Shown piece by piece: positions 1 through 8,056 of a stretch of 64,000 nucleotides of DNA. Under the pieces are notes generated by a model that was given only the letters and a program-made list of their open reading frames with translations, was not told where the DNA came from and ran no database searches. The stretch comes from Ectopseudomonas mendocina. GTDB lineage: Bacteria; Pseudomonadota; Gammaproteobacteria; Pseudomonadales; Pseudomonadaceae. The position numbers and the translations under genes are program-made. Numbering within the stretch: the stretch's first letter is position 1; every line of letters starts with the position of its first letter. Location: positions 1 to 64,000 of the forward strand of contig NZ_SCFY01000016.1 in NCBI RefSeq assembly GCF_007049795.1, given 5' to 3'.

Positions 1-357
1 GTACGGTTCTGTTTCATCGGGGTAGCGGTTCTTGCCATGGTTCACCTCGTTGCAGTTTATCGCTTAACGGGGTGTCCACTCGTGCTGGGCAAGATCACAT
101 CTCCAAAATCTAGTGCAAGATCAAGAGCAGCAGTTAAACCTCAGATCGATGTACCTGCTCAAAACGAGTCAATGCCGACTCACCCATTGACGCCAGCGCC
201 CGCCTCAATTCCTAGTCCCCCTAGCCCAACTGTGCTAGCGAACGCTCCAGAGCTTCACATAAATATCCAGCTACATATCTCACCAGAGTCCTCGGCGGAG
301 CAGATAAATAAAATATTTGAGAGCATGGCGAGACACTTAAAAGACTTTAACAAGTGA
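1..357 (+). CDS. C-terminal part of an unrecognised protein, cut by window edge
   Basis: The frame is open from the first base, so the start may lie outside the window; an internal ATG sits at 37. The middle is rich in Pro and Ser and looks like a linker. The last 30 or so residues (ELHINIQLHIS, then AEQINKIFESMARHL) resemble a short conserved tail that I recall at the end of DUF5343-type proteins; that is memory and was not searched. The A+T-rich codons contrast with the catabolic genes further right. The stop is 4 bases before the next gene, so the two may be co-transcribed. Confidence 0.4.
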   Translation, partial: VRFCFIGVAVLAMVHLVAVYRLTGCPLVLGKITSPKSSARSRAAVKPQIDVPAQNESMPTHPLTPAPASIPSPPSPTVLANAPELHINIQLHISPESSAEQINKIFESMARHLKDFNK

Positions 358-361
358 AATT

Positions 362-874
362 ATGTTTCCATCCGACAAAATTAAAGGTTTCGTCAGTGCA
401 ATAGAACGAGATTGCGCCGACACGTTACTTCCACCCGAGGACGGGCTACACGCTATTGGCCAGCCTGTGGTGCCACTTGCACTGGTGAGAGGCACACGCG
501 GCTATATTGAAAAAATCACTCACCAGATAAACGGTGCATACACAAACGGCTGGTACGACGCTTGCGCCGTTATGATAAGAAGATTTATTGAAACGCTCAT
601 AATTGAGTCCTTTGAAAGCAAAGGTATCGCAAATAGCATTAAAAACAGCACTGGCGACTTCTTTTACTTGTCCGACCTAATATCAAATACTCTTTCAGAG
701 CCGACATGGAACTTAAGTCGAAACGCAAGGCAGGCATTACCGTACCTGAAAGATATTGGGGATAAATCTGCCCACAGCCGCAGATTCAATGCAGTAAGAC
801 ACGACATAGATAAAATATGTCCACAGATTCGAATTGTGGTGCAGGAGTTTATTTACCTAGCCGAACTTAAATAA
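362..874 (+). CDS. DUF4145-like (HEPN-type) hypothetical protein
   Basis: A 170-residue soluble, mostly helical protein with no signal peptide or membrane segment. The motif YLKDIGDKSAHSRRFNA near residues 126-142 is typical of DUF4145-like proteins, a group often found in mobile or defence DNA; no enzymatic role can be claimed. The ATG at 362 follows the stop of the upstream frame by 4 bases without a clear ribosome binding site. Codon use is A+T-rich compared with the genes after 3900, which suggests acquired DNA. It could also be a cassette-type gene, since the sequence after its stop begins CTAACAAGG, as the left side of some integron attC sites does. Confidence 0.5.
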   Translation: MFPSDKIKGFVSAIERDCADTLLPPEDGLHAIGQPVVPLALVRGTRGYIEKITHQINGAYTNGWYDACAVMIRRFIETLIIESFESKGIANSIKNSTGDFFYLSDLISNTLSEPTWNLSRNARQALPYLKDIGDKSAHSRRFNAVRHDIDKICPQIRIVVQEFIYLAELK

Positions 875-1022
875 AGCTAACAAGGAGGATCAAGCCGAAT
901 GCACCCGAGCGAAAAAGGGGACAGATTTATTTTCCTGTCTAGCGTCTTTCCCGTCTGATCGCAAAGCGCCATATTTCCCGGCCCAAACCCTTGCGGTCAA
1001 GCCCTGCAAGCGCCAGAAACGA

Positions 1023-1052
1023 AAAAGCCCCATCAGTGATGACGGGGCTTTT
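1023..1052. terminator. Rho-independent terminator hairpin
   Basis: The arms AAAAGCCCC (1023-1031) and GGGGCTTTT (1044-1052) form a 9-bp stem with A/T-rich flanks, readable on both strands. On the minus strand it lies just downstream of the tRNA-like scrap at 1064-1081, the usual place for a tRNA terminator. Confidence 0.75.
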
Positions 1053-1063
1053 GCTTGGCTGTC

Positions 1064-1081
1064 TGGAGCGGGTGATGGGAA
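1064..1081 (-). other. Scrap resembling the 3' end of a tRNA-Gly gene (possible att site)
   Basis: Read on the minus strand these 18 bases are TTCCCATCACCCGCTCCA, the T-arm and acceptor end expected of a bacterial tRNA-Gly. Upstream of it the T-loop and the rest of a tRNA are missing. A fragment like this is what site-specific integration at a tRNA 3' end leaves on one side of an island. The identity rests on recall of tRNA-Gly ends, not on a search. Confidence 0.45.
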
Positions 1082-1263
1082 CAGCACTCAAATCCTAAGC
1101 TATTGATCTAAATGTATATTTTTCCCAGCGTTCTTGCCGCTGTGGACAACATTATGGACATGTTTTTTGCCCATAGGCAAGGTGGGGCAGAAGGAGGCTA
1201 ATGGGTGCTCAAGGCTACCTGGTGAGACGGGGGCTCGGGGATCGCCATTCGCCGTTATTTATT

Positions 1264-1425
1264 CTATACACGGCCTCGCTGAAAATCCCGGCTGTGGACA
1301 TTGAGGTCGGTTAGCAACGGACTGAGGTCGGTCAGCCTACCGGCGATTGCATGACGCACGCCATCCACTGTTTCCAGATGGCCGTTGATTCGCAGCATCT
1401 GCGACTTCACCAGTACCCGTCGACG
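1264..1425 (-). pseudogene. Remnant of imuC/dnaE2 (error-prone polymerase), C-terminal end
   Basis: About 50 codons on the minus strand read [17 protein letters not shown], then [18 protein letters not shown] and a TAG stop. This matches the C-terminal OB-fold end of ImuC (DnaE2), which in Pseudomonas ends in a LxVxSRDFH-like sequence. The rest of the roughly 1,000-residue polymerase is absent: upstream the frame runs straight into the RES-domain remnant on the other strand. It is a dead fragment. Confidence 0.65.
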
Positions 1426-1580
1426 ACGTGGTGGCTGCAGGTCTGGACGGCATTCTCTTCCCCTCGCAGGCGCAGCCGGGTGGAACCAATCTGGTGATCT
1501 ATCGCAGTTCGGCTAGGTCACCGTCGCAGTTGCGTGTCTATGATCCGGACGGGGCGCTGCAGAAGCTCGTGCGGAGCTGA
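1425..1580 (+). pseudogene. Remnant of a RES-domain toxin gene, C-terminal end
   Basis: On the plus strand the frame reads [20 protein letters not shown], then TNLVIYRSS, ending at TGA 1578-1580. [15 protein letters not shown] is the characteristic C-terminal half of RES-domain NAD+-consuming toxins (the Xre/RES toxin-antitoxin type). The N-terminal two thirds and any antitoxin are missing, and the sequence abuts the imuC remnant tail to tail. Non-functional. Confidence 0.6.
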
Positions 1581-1596
1581 CCCGCGGTTAGCTGAT

Positions 1597-1977
1597 TCAA
1601 CTCAGATGGTTGTGGATGAGCTGGCGTTGCTCCGAGGGCAGCGTCGGGCTCGGCGTAAGGCTGAGCTGCTGGCCGTTGATCCACGCCAGTTCCGCGTGCT
1701 GGCCGTCGAGTTGCAGGTGCGCTTCGCGGAAAACCCACACCTGCTGCGTTTCGCCAGCGCTGTGCCGGGGGCGCAATGTAGTAACGGACTGGTCGGTGAC
1801 CCAGAGCCATTCGTGGGTGGGCTTCGGTGTGCCGGCTTGCCCGCGTAGGTAGCTGATTTCGACCAGATGGCCCTCTGGCGATGTGAACAGACGCATGACC
1901 TGGTAGGGCAAAGGCATAGCGAGGCGGCGATCTTTAGGGAAGGTGCGGATTCTGCCAGATATGAGTGCCTTGTTCAT
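1597..1977 (-). CDS. Hypothetical protein
   Basis: A 126-residue frame starting MNKALISGRIRTFPKD at 1977, preceded by a GAGGGA ribosome binding site. It has no signal peptide or transmembrane segment and I do not recognise a family. The residue mix looks natural (PTHEWLWVTDQSV, AELAWINGQQLSL), unlike the shadow frames around it, so it is probably a real or once-real gene. It stands among gene remnants and could itself be a relic. Confidence 0.5.
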   Translation of the reverse strand: MNKALISGRIRTFPKDRRLAMPLPYQVMRLFTSPEGHLVEISYLRGQAGTPKPTHEWLWVTDQSVTTLRPRHSAGETQQVWVFREAHLQLDGQHAELAWINGQQLSLTPSPTLPSEQRQLIHNHLS

Positions 1978-2282
1978 CGTGGGGTTCCCTCGCGGGCCGT
2001 ATTCAGGGTGGCCCAGTCCAGCGACAGCGGGGCGATGCCGCGCGCGACTGGAATGAAAAAGTGAAGAGCTGGCCCGGCGGAGCGCCGGGCGAGGAACAGG
2101 AAAGCCACCTCCGACGGTCCTGCGCAGTGGTGGAACGGGCGCCTGGCAAGGCCTCGTCTCACCACGTCACGATTCGCCAGCCGACCCTTGTCGTGGCCTG
2201 GGTCGGAATGGATAGGCACGCATCCGAGCACAAAAGGCACCCAGTGTTTCGCCGGCGGGTGCCGGCACTGAATATGGCCGCC

Positions 2283-2332
2283 GAAGCGGATGACCACAGG
2301 TGCCTGGGTGGGTAACAGTGGTCATCCGCTTC
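2283..2332. repeat. Perfect 15-bp inverted repeat with 20-base loop
   Basis: The arms GAAGCGGATGACCAC (2283-2297) and GTGGTCATCCGCTTC (2318-2332) are perfectly complementary around a 20-base loop. There is no T-run after either arm, so a simple terminator is unlikely. It may be the end of an insertion element or a protein-binding site. Confidence 0.6.
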
Positions 2333-3197
2333 CACGATATACACATATGGGAAGAGGGAGTGATGTCCCGAAGTGAAGAGGGCTCCGAACCCGAGGATCC
2401 GACCGACCTACCCGGAGCTAATCGGTCTTGGGGGATGCCAATGGCACCCGTACCAGCCTAGGCACTACATCAGCGCTGCTGGTGGGGTGTCAAGTTACGT
2501 AGGGAGGTTACTTGTTGCCAAGATGAGTTGCCAGCCGCATTAATGGTAACTGCTACAAAAGGTCATGAGGAGACGGGTGGCATGATTATAAAAAAGCGTT
2601 ATGCCAAGATACTGGAGCAGGAGGGGCACAACTGCTCACGTGATGTTGGCAATGAGGATGCGATAAGCCTGTTGAGCTTTTTTGCACATCGCCAAATTCT
2701 GCACATCCTGCCAGCAGGACAGAAAAGAAGAAAATAGAAGATATTTTTATGGACATGTTTAGCTTGCTCTAGTTTTGTTGTTTTTTTGGAAGCCTTGCTC
2801 GATGGAATATACCCTCGTGGTAGTTGGAGTCAAGTGCAAATTTTGCCGCTCGTCGGGATGCTGGATTCTATTGCTTCAACGGATCCACGCATTGCGGGGA
2901 ATGCATGGAGGTGCTGTCTAGAGAGCGCTCAATGAAAGCTATCATGTCCAATGGGCGTGGACTCCTGGCTATGGTTAGCATCAGCGTGCGATTATTTTTC
3001 GGTAGGCGTTTGGCGCAGCGGCGAGCGGTATTCTTTATGGCTCTGTGAGTTTGATGAATTTGTGCGCTTAGTATTAAAGCAAATATTGCATCTTGATGAG
3101 TCATGGCGCTGTTCTCTACGGTTACGTCTTTGCCGATCTGTTCTTGGGGCTAGGTGTTTACTGTGGTGCTTAGTTTGTGTTGTGTGGCCGCGCTATG
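2333..3197. other. Gene-free, A+T-rich stretch
   Basis: Short frames at 2528-2737, 2824-3048 and 2951-3217 lack ribosome binding sites and natural composition. I see no RNA gene or clear repeat. It separates the remnant region from the TetR gene on the minus strand. Confidence 0.4.
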
Positions 3198-3830
3198 TCA
3201 GGTATTTAGGATTCTAAGCGCAGCCTCTTGGAGTAGGGTCGTAGCATCTTCAATTGTGAGAGTGGCACTGCTTTTTGTTTGCTTGCTCATTTCAGTCAGC
3301 ATTGACAGAATCAGGTGTGTGATTGCTTGGGGAAAGATGGGGCTGAATGATTGAGTCCGTATACCGTACTGAATTATTTCGTCGAGTATGAGTGTGTACT
3401 CTGCACGGGTGGCCTCAATGACCTTTTGTTGCTTTGGATTTAGGTTTCTGAGTTCGAGTTGTGCGATGGAGCGACGTTGTGGGTTCGAAGCATTGAAGCT
3501 GAAATATGAGCGGATGTAAGCAGAGAGCTTATGGTCGGGGGAGCCACCTGTCGGTAGATCAATTTTAATGGCGTCGAGCAAGTCTGTTTCATATTCGTCG
3601 ATTAGCTCGAACAGCAACTCTTGCTTACCCTCTATGTGGTTGTAAAGTGACCCGGGCTGCATCCCCAATGTGCTAGCCAGTTTTCGCAAGCTGACATTAT
3701 GAAAGCCTAGTTCGCTGAACAGCGTCAGGGCAACCTGCCTCACCAGTTGATGTGAGGAGGCATGGTCTACGCTAGACGCTACTCTTGCTGTCATCGGCAA
3801 CAGGTTACAAGTCGCTGTAGCGGTGTTCAT
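3198..3830 (-). CDS. TetR/AcrR-family transcriptional regulator
   Basis: A 210-residue regulator. The N-terminal helix-turn-helix covers about residues 27-73 (LVRQVALTLFSELGFHNVS, LRKLASTLGMQPGSLYNHIE, GKQELLFELIDEYE), followed by an all-helical ligand domain. Such proteins usually repress a neighbouring gene until they bind a small molecule, often an acyl-CoA when next to beta-oxidation genes. It is co-directional with the thiolase, 84 bases beyond the thiolase stop, so it could control the thiolase/liu genes or simply itself. The gene is A+T-richer than the thiolase and may have a different origin. MTARVASS at 3794 is an alternative start. Confidence 0.85.
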   Translation of the reverse strand: MNTATATCNLLPMTARVASSVDHASSHQLVRQVALTLFSELGFHNVSLRKLASTLGMQPGSLYNHIEGKQELLFELIDEYETDLLDAIKIDLPTGGSPDHKLSAYIRSYFSFNASNPQRRSIAQLELRNLNPKQQKVIEATRAEYTLILDEIIQYGIRTQSFSPIFPQAITHLILSMLTEMSKQTKSSATLTIEDATTLLQEAALRILNT

Positions 3831-3914
3831 TACGACCGTCCAAGAGTTGATGAAGTACCGACTGACTAATAAGCCGCAATGTGTAATTAGCCAATGTGAG
3901 CACTTAAGTAATGT

Positions 3915-5096
3915 TTAGGGCCTTGCAAGCGCCAAGGCGATACCTTGGCCTCCACCGATACACAGGGTGGCCAAGCCTTTCTTGGCGTCGCGTCGGATCA
4001 TTTCGTGGATGAGGCTGACCAATACACGGCAGCCAGATGCTCCTATTGGATGACCGAGAGCGATAGCGCCGCCATTGACATTGACTTTGTCGATATCCCA
4101 ATTCAGCTCCTTGCCGACTGAAAGAGCCTGAGCGGCAAACGCCTCGTTGGCTTCTATAAGGTCAAGATCGTCCAAGGACCAGCGAGCTTTCTCCAGGCAC
4201 GTTTTGCTGGCGGAGACGGGACCGATGCCCATGATCTGCGGGTCAACACCGGCACTGGCATAGGCCTGGATGGTTGCCAGCACCGGCAGGCCGAGAGTCT
4301 TGGCTTTTTCTGCGCTCATCAAGAGTACTGCGGCTGCACCATCATTGATGGTTGAGGCGTTGCCGGCGGTTACGCTGCCATCCTTCTTGAATGCTGGCTT
4401 GAGCTTGGCGAGAGATTCGGCGGAAGTTCCGGCTCGTGGCTGTTCGTCAGTGGAGAAGAGCAGTGGCTCACCTTTGCGCTGAGGAATTGCCACCGGGGTG
4501 ATTTCGCTCTTGAAACGACCGGCTTCGATGGCTGCACAGGCCAGGCGCTGGGAACGTGCGGCGTAGGCGTCCTGTTCCTCGCGGGTCAGTTGGTAGCAGT
4601 CGACCAGATTCTCCGCGGTGATGCCCATGTGGTAGTCATTGAAAGCATCGAACAGGCCATCCTGTAGCAACGAGTCGGCGAGCTGGGCGTGACCCATGCG
4701 CAGGCCAGTACGAGCTTTGGCTAGCACGTAGGGAGCCTGGCTCATGCTCTCCATACCGCCGGCTATCACTACTTCGGCGTCTCCGCAGCGGATCGCCTGG
4801 GCCGCCAGGCTGACGGTTTTCAACCCTGATCCGCATAGTTTGTTCACGGTCAGGGCGGGCACGCTATGCGGCAGGCCGGCATTGATTGCCGCCTGGCGAG
4901 CTGGGTTTTGCCCACAGCCCGCGGTGAGTACCTGGCCGAGAATCACTTCGTCGACGCTGGCCGGATCCAGGCCGGTTTTCTCCAGTAGGGCACGAATTAC
5001 GATGCTGCCCAACTCGGCAGCGGTAAAACTGGCCAGGCTGCCTTGGAAGGTGCCGATGGCGGTACGGGTTGCGGCCACGATGACGACGTTCTGCAT
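3915..5096 (-). CDS. Acetyl-CoA C-acetyltransferase (thiolase)
   Basis: A 393-residue class II thiolase of the usual AtoB/PhaA length. It joins two acetyl-CoA into acetoacetyl-CoA or runs in reverse. All catalytic residues are visible: the nucleophile Cys88 in [11 protein letters not shown], His349 in [14 protein letters not shown] and the acid/base Cys379 in CIGGGQG. It starts after a strong GGAGGT site (TCGGAGGTAAACATG). It follows liuE on the same strand by 114 bases and would consume the acetoacetate product of leucine breakdown once activated to CoA. A hairpin with a T-run lies in that gap (see 5109-5149). Confidence 0.93.
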   Translation of the reverse strand: MQNVVIVAATRTAIGTFQGSLASFTAAELGSIVIRALLEKTGLDPASVDEVILGQVLTAGCGQNPARQAAINAGLPHSVPALTVNKLCGSGLKTVSLAAQAIRCGDAEVVIAGGMESMSQAPYVLAKARTGLRMGHAQLADSLLQDGLFDAFNDYHMGITAENLVDCYQLTREEQDAYAARSQRLACAAIEAGRFKSEITPVAIPQRKGEPLLFSTDEQPRAGTSAESLAKLKPAFKKDGSVTAGNASTINDGAAAVLLMSAEKAKTLGLPVLATIQAYASAGVDPQIMGIGPVSASKTCLEKARWSLDDLDLIEANEAFAAQALSVGKELNWDIDKVNVNGGAIALGHPIGASGCRVLVSLIHEMIRRDAKKGLATLCIGGGQGIALALARP

Positions 5097-5108
5097 GTTT
5101 ACCTCCGA

Positions 5109-5149
5109 ATAAAAAGCGTGGTGCCATGTCTTTGCGGGAAGACACCACG
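5109..5149 (-). terminator. Terminator or attenuator hairpin between liuE and thiolase gene
   Basis: On the minus strand CGTGGTG (5143-5149) pairs with CACCACG (5117-5123), with a second TCTT/AAGA pairing inside, followed directly by CTTTTTATT. It would end most liu transcripts before the thiolase, whose ribosome binding site starts only a few bases later. Confidence 0.6.
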
Positions 5150-5167
5150 TTCTGCCATACGGCAGAA
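5150..5167. promoter_or_regulatory. Perfect palindrome, possible operator
   Basis: TTCTGCC (5150-5156) and GGCAGAA (5161-5167) form perfect 7-bp arms around ATAC. It lies just upstream of the hairpin in the thiolase leader. It may be an operator for the thiolase promoter or an anti-terminator arm. Confidence 0.45.
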
Positions 5168-5169
5168 AA

Positions 5170-5179
5170 CTTGTTGTTT
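5170..5179 (-). promoter_or_regulatory. AANAANAA (Crc/Hfq-type) motif in liuE-thiolase gap
   Basis: The minus strand reads AAACAACAAG, an exact AANAANAA match, about 75-85 bases ahead of the thiolase ATG. In Pseudomonas this RNA motif is the recognition sequence for Hfq/Crc. Its distance from the start makes it less certain than the others. Confidence 0.35.
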
Positions 5180-5210
5180 AAGAACCCTGTTCTCTCGTCG
5201 AGGACATGGA

Positions 5211-6110
5211 CTAGTGTCTGCCCAGCGCTCGGGCCACTCGCGAGCCGTTGGGCTTGTCCAGCACGGAGCAGATGCGCTGGCCGGCGGCGATCAGTCGATC
5301 CATATCGATGCCGGTGTGGATACCGAGGCCGTCGAGCAGGTAGAGCACGTCCTCGCTGGCGACGTTGCCGGTGGCGCCCTTGGCGTAGGGACAGCCGCCG
5401 AGGCCGGCCACCGAGCTGTCGAACACGTTGATGCCTTCCTCCAGGCTGGCGTAGATATTGGCCAGGGCCTGGCCGTAGGTGTCGTGGAAGTGCCCGGCCA
5501 GCAGGTGGCGTGGCACTTCGCGGCCGACCACGTTGATCAGGTGGCGGGTCTTGCCGGCGGTGCCGGTGCCGATGGTGTCGCCCAGGGAGATTTCGTAGCA
5601 GCCCATGGCGAATAGCTCACGGGCCACGCTGGCGACCTGCTCGGGTGCCACCTCGCCCTCATAGGGGCAGCCCAGCACGCAGGAAACGTAGCCGCGCACG
5701 CGGATGCCGTGGGCCTTGGCGGCTTCCATCAGCGGCACGAAGCGTTCCAGGCTGTCCTTGATCGAGCAGTTGATGTTCTTCTGCGAGAAGGCCTCGCTGG
5801 CGGCGGCGAACACCGCCACTTCTTCCACGCCGGCCGCGAGGGCGGCCTCGAAGCCTTTCAGGTTGGGCGCCAGGGCGGCGTAGGTGACGCCCGGCTGGCG
5901 CTGGATGCTGGCGAACACTTCGGCGGAGCCGGCCATCTGCGGCACCCACTTGGGCGAGACGAAGCTGCCGACTTCCACGTAGCTCAGGCCGGCGGCGCTG
6001 AGGTCGTCCACCAGGCGCACCTTGTCGGCGACGCTGATGGGTTGCTTCTCATTCTGCAGGCCGTCGCGGGGGCCGACTTCGACGATCCTGACTGATTCTG
6101 GAAGGTTCAC
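5211..6110 (-). CDS. liuE: Hydroxymethylglutaryl-CoA lyase
   Basis: A 299-residue TIM-barrel lyase that splits HMG-CoA into acetyl-CoA and acetoacetate, the last step of leucine/isovalerate degradation. The visible active site includes EVGPRDGLQNE (Arg15, Asp16), the metal-binding HFH of GHFHDTYGQ (His207, His209) and Cys240 in GLGGCPYAKGATGN. I chose the GTG at 6110 because it overlaps the liuD stop by four bases (GTGA) and gives the normal family length; the open frame runs further upstream, antisense-like, through liuD. Last gene of the liu operon. Confidence 0.93.
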   Translation of the reverse strand: MNLPESVRIVEVGPRDGLQNEKQPISVADKVRLVDDLSAAGLSYVEVGSFVSPKWVPQMAGSAEVFASIQRQPGVTYAALAPNLKGFEAALAAGVEEVAVFAAASEAFSQKNINCSIKDSLERFVPLMEAAKAHGIRVRGYVSCVLGCPYEGEVAPEQVASVARELFAMGCYEISLGDTIGTGTAGKTRHLINVVGREVPRHLLAGHFHDTYGQALANIYASLEEGINVFDSSVAGLGGCPYAKGATGNVASEDVLYLLDGLGIHTGIDMDRLIAAGQRICSVLDKPNGSRVARALGRH

Positions 6111-8056
6111 TCGACGCCCTCCAGCTCCACCAGCACGGTGCCTTCGCCGACCATCTCGCCTTCGCCGCAGTACAGTGCCTTGACCGTGCCGGCATGGGGC
6201 GCGCGGATGCTGTGTTCCATCTTCATCGCCTCCAGCACCACCAGGGCGCTGCCGGCCTCGACGCTCTGCCCGGACTCCACCAGCACGCGGACGATGCTGC
6301 CGTTCATCGGCGCGGTCAGGCCGCCATGATGCTGGTGGCTGGCCTCGGCTTCGGCGATCGGGTCGAAGCGGCTGACCGCGTGCAGCTCGCCGTGCCATTC
6401 CAGGTGCAGGGTATCGCCCTGGCGGATGGCGTGCAGGCGGCGCTGCAGGCCTTGTTCGTCGATGTGGCTCAGGCTGTCGCTGTGCAGGCGGGCGCCGCCG
6501 TTGGCGCGCACCTTGCGCTCGTGGCCGTTGCAGGACAGGTGCAGCTCGATCTCCACCGGGCCGCCGGCGCGCCAACCGCTGTTGGCCGCCCAGGGCGAAT
6601 GGGCGTCGTCGTGGCGCTGGCGCAGCGGCTCGCTCTGGGCGAAGGCCTCGGCGGCCGCCTGCCAGAAGGCGTCCGGCAGTTCGCCGGGGGGCGGCAGCAG
6701 CACCTCCTGGTGTCGCGGGATAAAGCCGGTATCCAGTTCGGCGGCGGCGAAGGCCGGGTGGGCCAGCACGCGGCGCAGGAACGCCAGGTTGGTGCGCACG
6801 CCGCCGACCAGAGTCTCGTCGAGCATGGCCAGCAGGCGCAGGCGCGCTTCCTCGCGGTTCTCGCCCCAGGCGATCAGCTTGCCCAGCATGGGATCGTAGA
6901 AGGGCGAGACGCTGTCGCCTTCGGCCACGCCGCTGTCGGTGCGGCGGCCGGGGCCGGCGGCGGCCTCGCGGTACAGCGCCAGGGTGCCGGTGGCGGGCAG
7001 GAAGTCGTTGTCCGGGTCTTCCGCGTACAGGCGCACCTCGATGGCGTGGCCGTTCAGCGGCACCTGTTCCTGGGTGATCGGCAGCGCCTCGCCACGGGCC
7101 ACGCGGATCTGCCAGGCCACCAGGTCGAGGCCGGTGATGGCCTCGGTGACCGGGTGCTCCACCTGCAGGCGGGTGTTCATTTCCATGAAGAAGAAGTCGC
7201 CACGGGCGTCGAGCAGGAACTCCACGGTGCCGGCGCCGACATAGCCGATAGCCTGCGCGGCCTTGACCGCCGCCTCGCCCATGGCGCGGCGCAGCTCGGG
7301 GCTCAGGCCGGGGGCGGGGGCTTCTTCGACCACCTTCTGGTGGCGGCGCTGGATCGAGCAGTCGCGCTCGTTGAGGTACAGGCAGTTGCCGTGCTGGTCG
7401 GCGAACACCTGGATCTCCACGTGGCGCGGCTGCAGCACGTATTTCTCCACCAGCATGCGCGCGTCGCCGAAGGCGGCCTGGGCCTCGCGCTGGGCCGAGG
7501 CCAGGGTCTCGGCCAGCTCGCTTTCGCGCTCGACCACCTTCATGCCCTTGCCGCCGCCACCGGCGGTGGCCTTGAGCAGCACCGGGTAGCCGATGCGTTC
7601 GGCGGCGGCGCGGAAGCTCTCCAGGTCCTGGGCCTCGCCGTGGTAGCCGGGCACCAGGGGCACGCCGGCTTGCTCCATCAGCGCCTTGGCCGCGGACTTG
7701 CTGCCCATAGCGTCGATGGCGCTGGCCGGCGGGCCGAGAAACAGCAGGCCGGCTGCCTCGATGGTGCGGGCGAAGCCGGCGTTCTCCGAGAGGAAGCCGT
7801 AGCCGGGATGGATGGCCTGGGCGCCGCTGGCCTGGGCCGCGGCGATCAGCTTGTCGATCAGCAGGTAGCTGTCGGCCGGCTTGGCGCCGCCCAGGTCGAT
7901 GGCCAGGTCGGCCTCGCGCACGTGGCGCGCGGCTGCGTCGATGGCGCTGTGCACGGCCACGGTCTTCAGGCCCAGGGCCTTGGCGGTGCGCATCACCCGG
8001 CAGGCGATCTCGCCGCGGTTGGCGACCAACAGGGTGTCGATATGCTTGAGGCTCAT
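6107..8056 (-). CDS. liuD: Methylcrotonyl-CoA carboxylase, biotin-containing alpha subunit
   Basis: A 649-residue subunit that carboxylates biotin and carries it to the beta subunit LiuB. The N-terminal biotin carboxylase domain ([19 protein letters not shown], the glycine-rich ATP loop [14 protein letters not shown], and [14 protein letters not shown]) fills about 1-450. The C-terminal biotinyl domain holds EAMKMEHS with the biotin attachment Lys612. It overlaps liuC by four bases (ATGA) and liuE by four, showing tight translational coupling. The pair makes 3-methylglutaconyl-CoA from 3-methylcrotonyl-CoA. Confidence 0.95.
   Translation of the reverse strand: MSLKHIDTLLVANRGEIACRVMRTAKALGLKTVAVHSAIDAAARHVREADLAIDLGGAKPADSYLLIDKLIAAAQASGAQAIHPGYGFLSENAGFARTIEAAGLLFLGPPASAIDAMGSKSAAKALMEQAGVPLVPGYHGEAQDLESFRAAAERIGYPVLLKATAGGGGKGMKVVERESELAETLASAQREAQAAFGDARMLVEKYVLQPRHVEIQVFADQHGNCLYLNERDCSIQRRHQKVVEEAPAPGLSPELRRAMGEAAVKAAQAIGYVGAGTVEFLLDARGDFFFMEMNTRLQVEHPVTEAITGLDLVAWQIRVARGEALPITQEQVPLNGHAIEVRLYAEDPDNDFLPATGTLALYREAAAGPGRRTDSGVAEGDSVSPFYDPMLGKLIAWGENREEARLRLLAMLDETLVGGVRTNLAFLRRVLAHPAFAAAELDTGFIPRHQEVLLPPPGELPDAFWQAAAEAFAQSEPLRQRHDDAHSPWAANSGWRAGGPVEIELHLSCNGHERKVRANGGARLHSDSLSHIDEQGLQRRLHAIRQGDTLHLEWHGELHAVSRFDPIAEAEASHQHHGGLTAPMNGSIVRVLVESGQSVEAGSALVVLEAMKMEHSIRAPHAGTVKALYCGEGEMVGEGTVLVELEGVE

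Larger units (their letters stand above)
875..1263. other. Gene-free stretch with island-scar features
   Basis: No convincing gene was found. It holds an attC-like start (about 877-900), a GGGGACAGATTTATTTT block at about 917-934 of a kind I recall near Pseudomonas transposons, a terminator hairpin (1023-1052) and a tRNA-Gly-like 3' end (1064-1081). The 65-codon minus-strand frame at 890-1087 merely reads across these elements. Confidence 0.4.

Noticed and set aside
877..936. attC-like start (CTAACAAGG) after the DUF4145-like gene, suggesting an integron cassette
   Set aside because: The paired right-hand half (GTTRRRY) and symmetric inner boxes were not found, so it is noted only as a resemblance.
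1974..2297. A 107-codon minus-strand frame whose stop overlaps the hypothetical gene start (ATGA)
   Set aside because: The overlap looks like coupling, but the sequence is unusually rich in Arg, His and Pro, lacks a ribosome binding site and overlaps the inverted-repeat arm.
1152..2760. TTATGGACATGTTT occurs at 1152-1165 and at 2747-2760, suggesting a target-site duplication
   Set aside because: A 14-base match is expected several times by chance in 64 kb, and nothing between the copies looks like a complete element.
2528..3217. Short frames of 60-90 codons before the TetR gene
   Set aside because: No ribosome binding site, no family resemblance, mutually overlapping frames; A+T-rich DNA without sign of coding.
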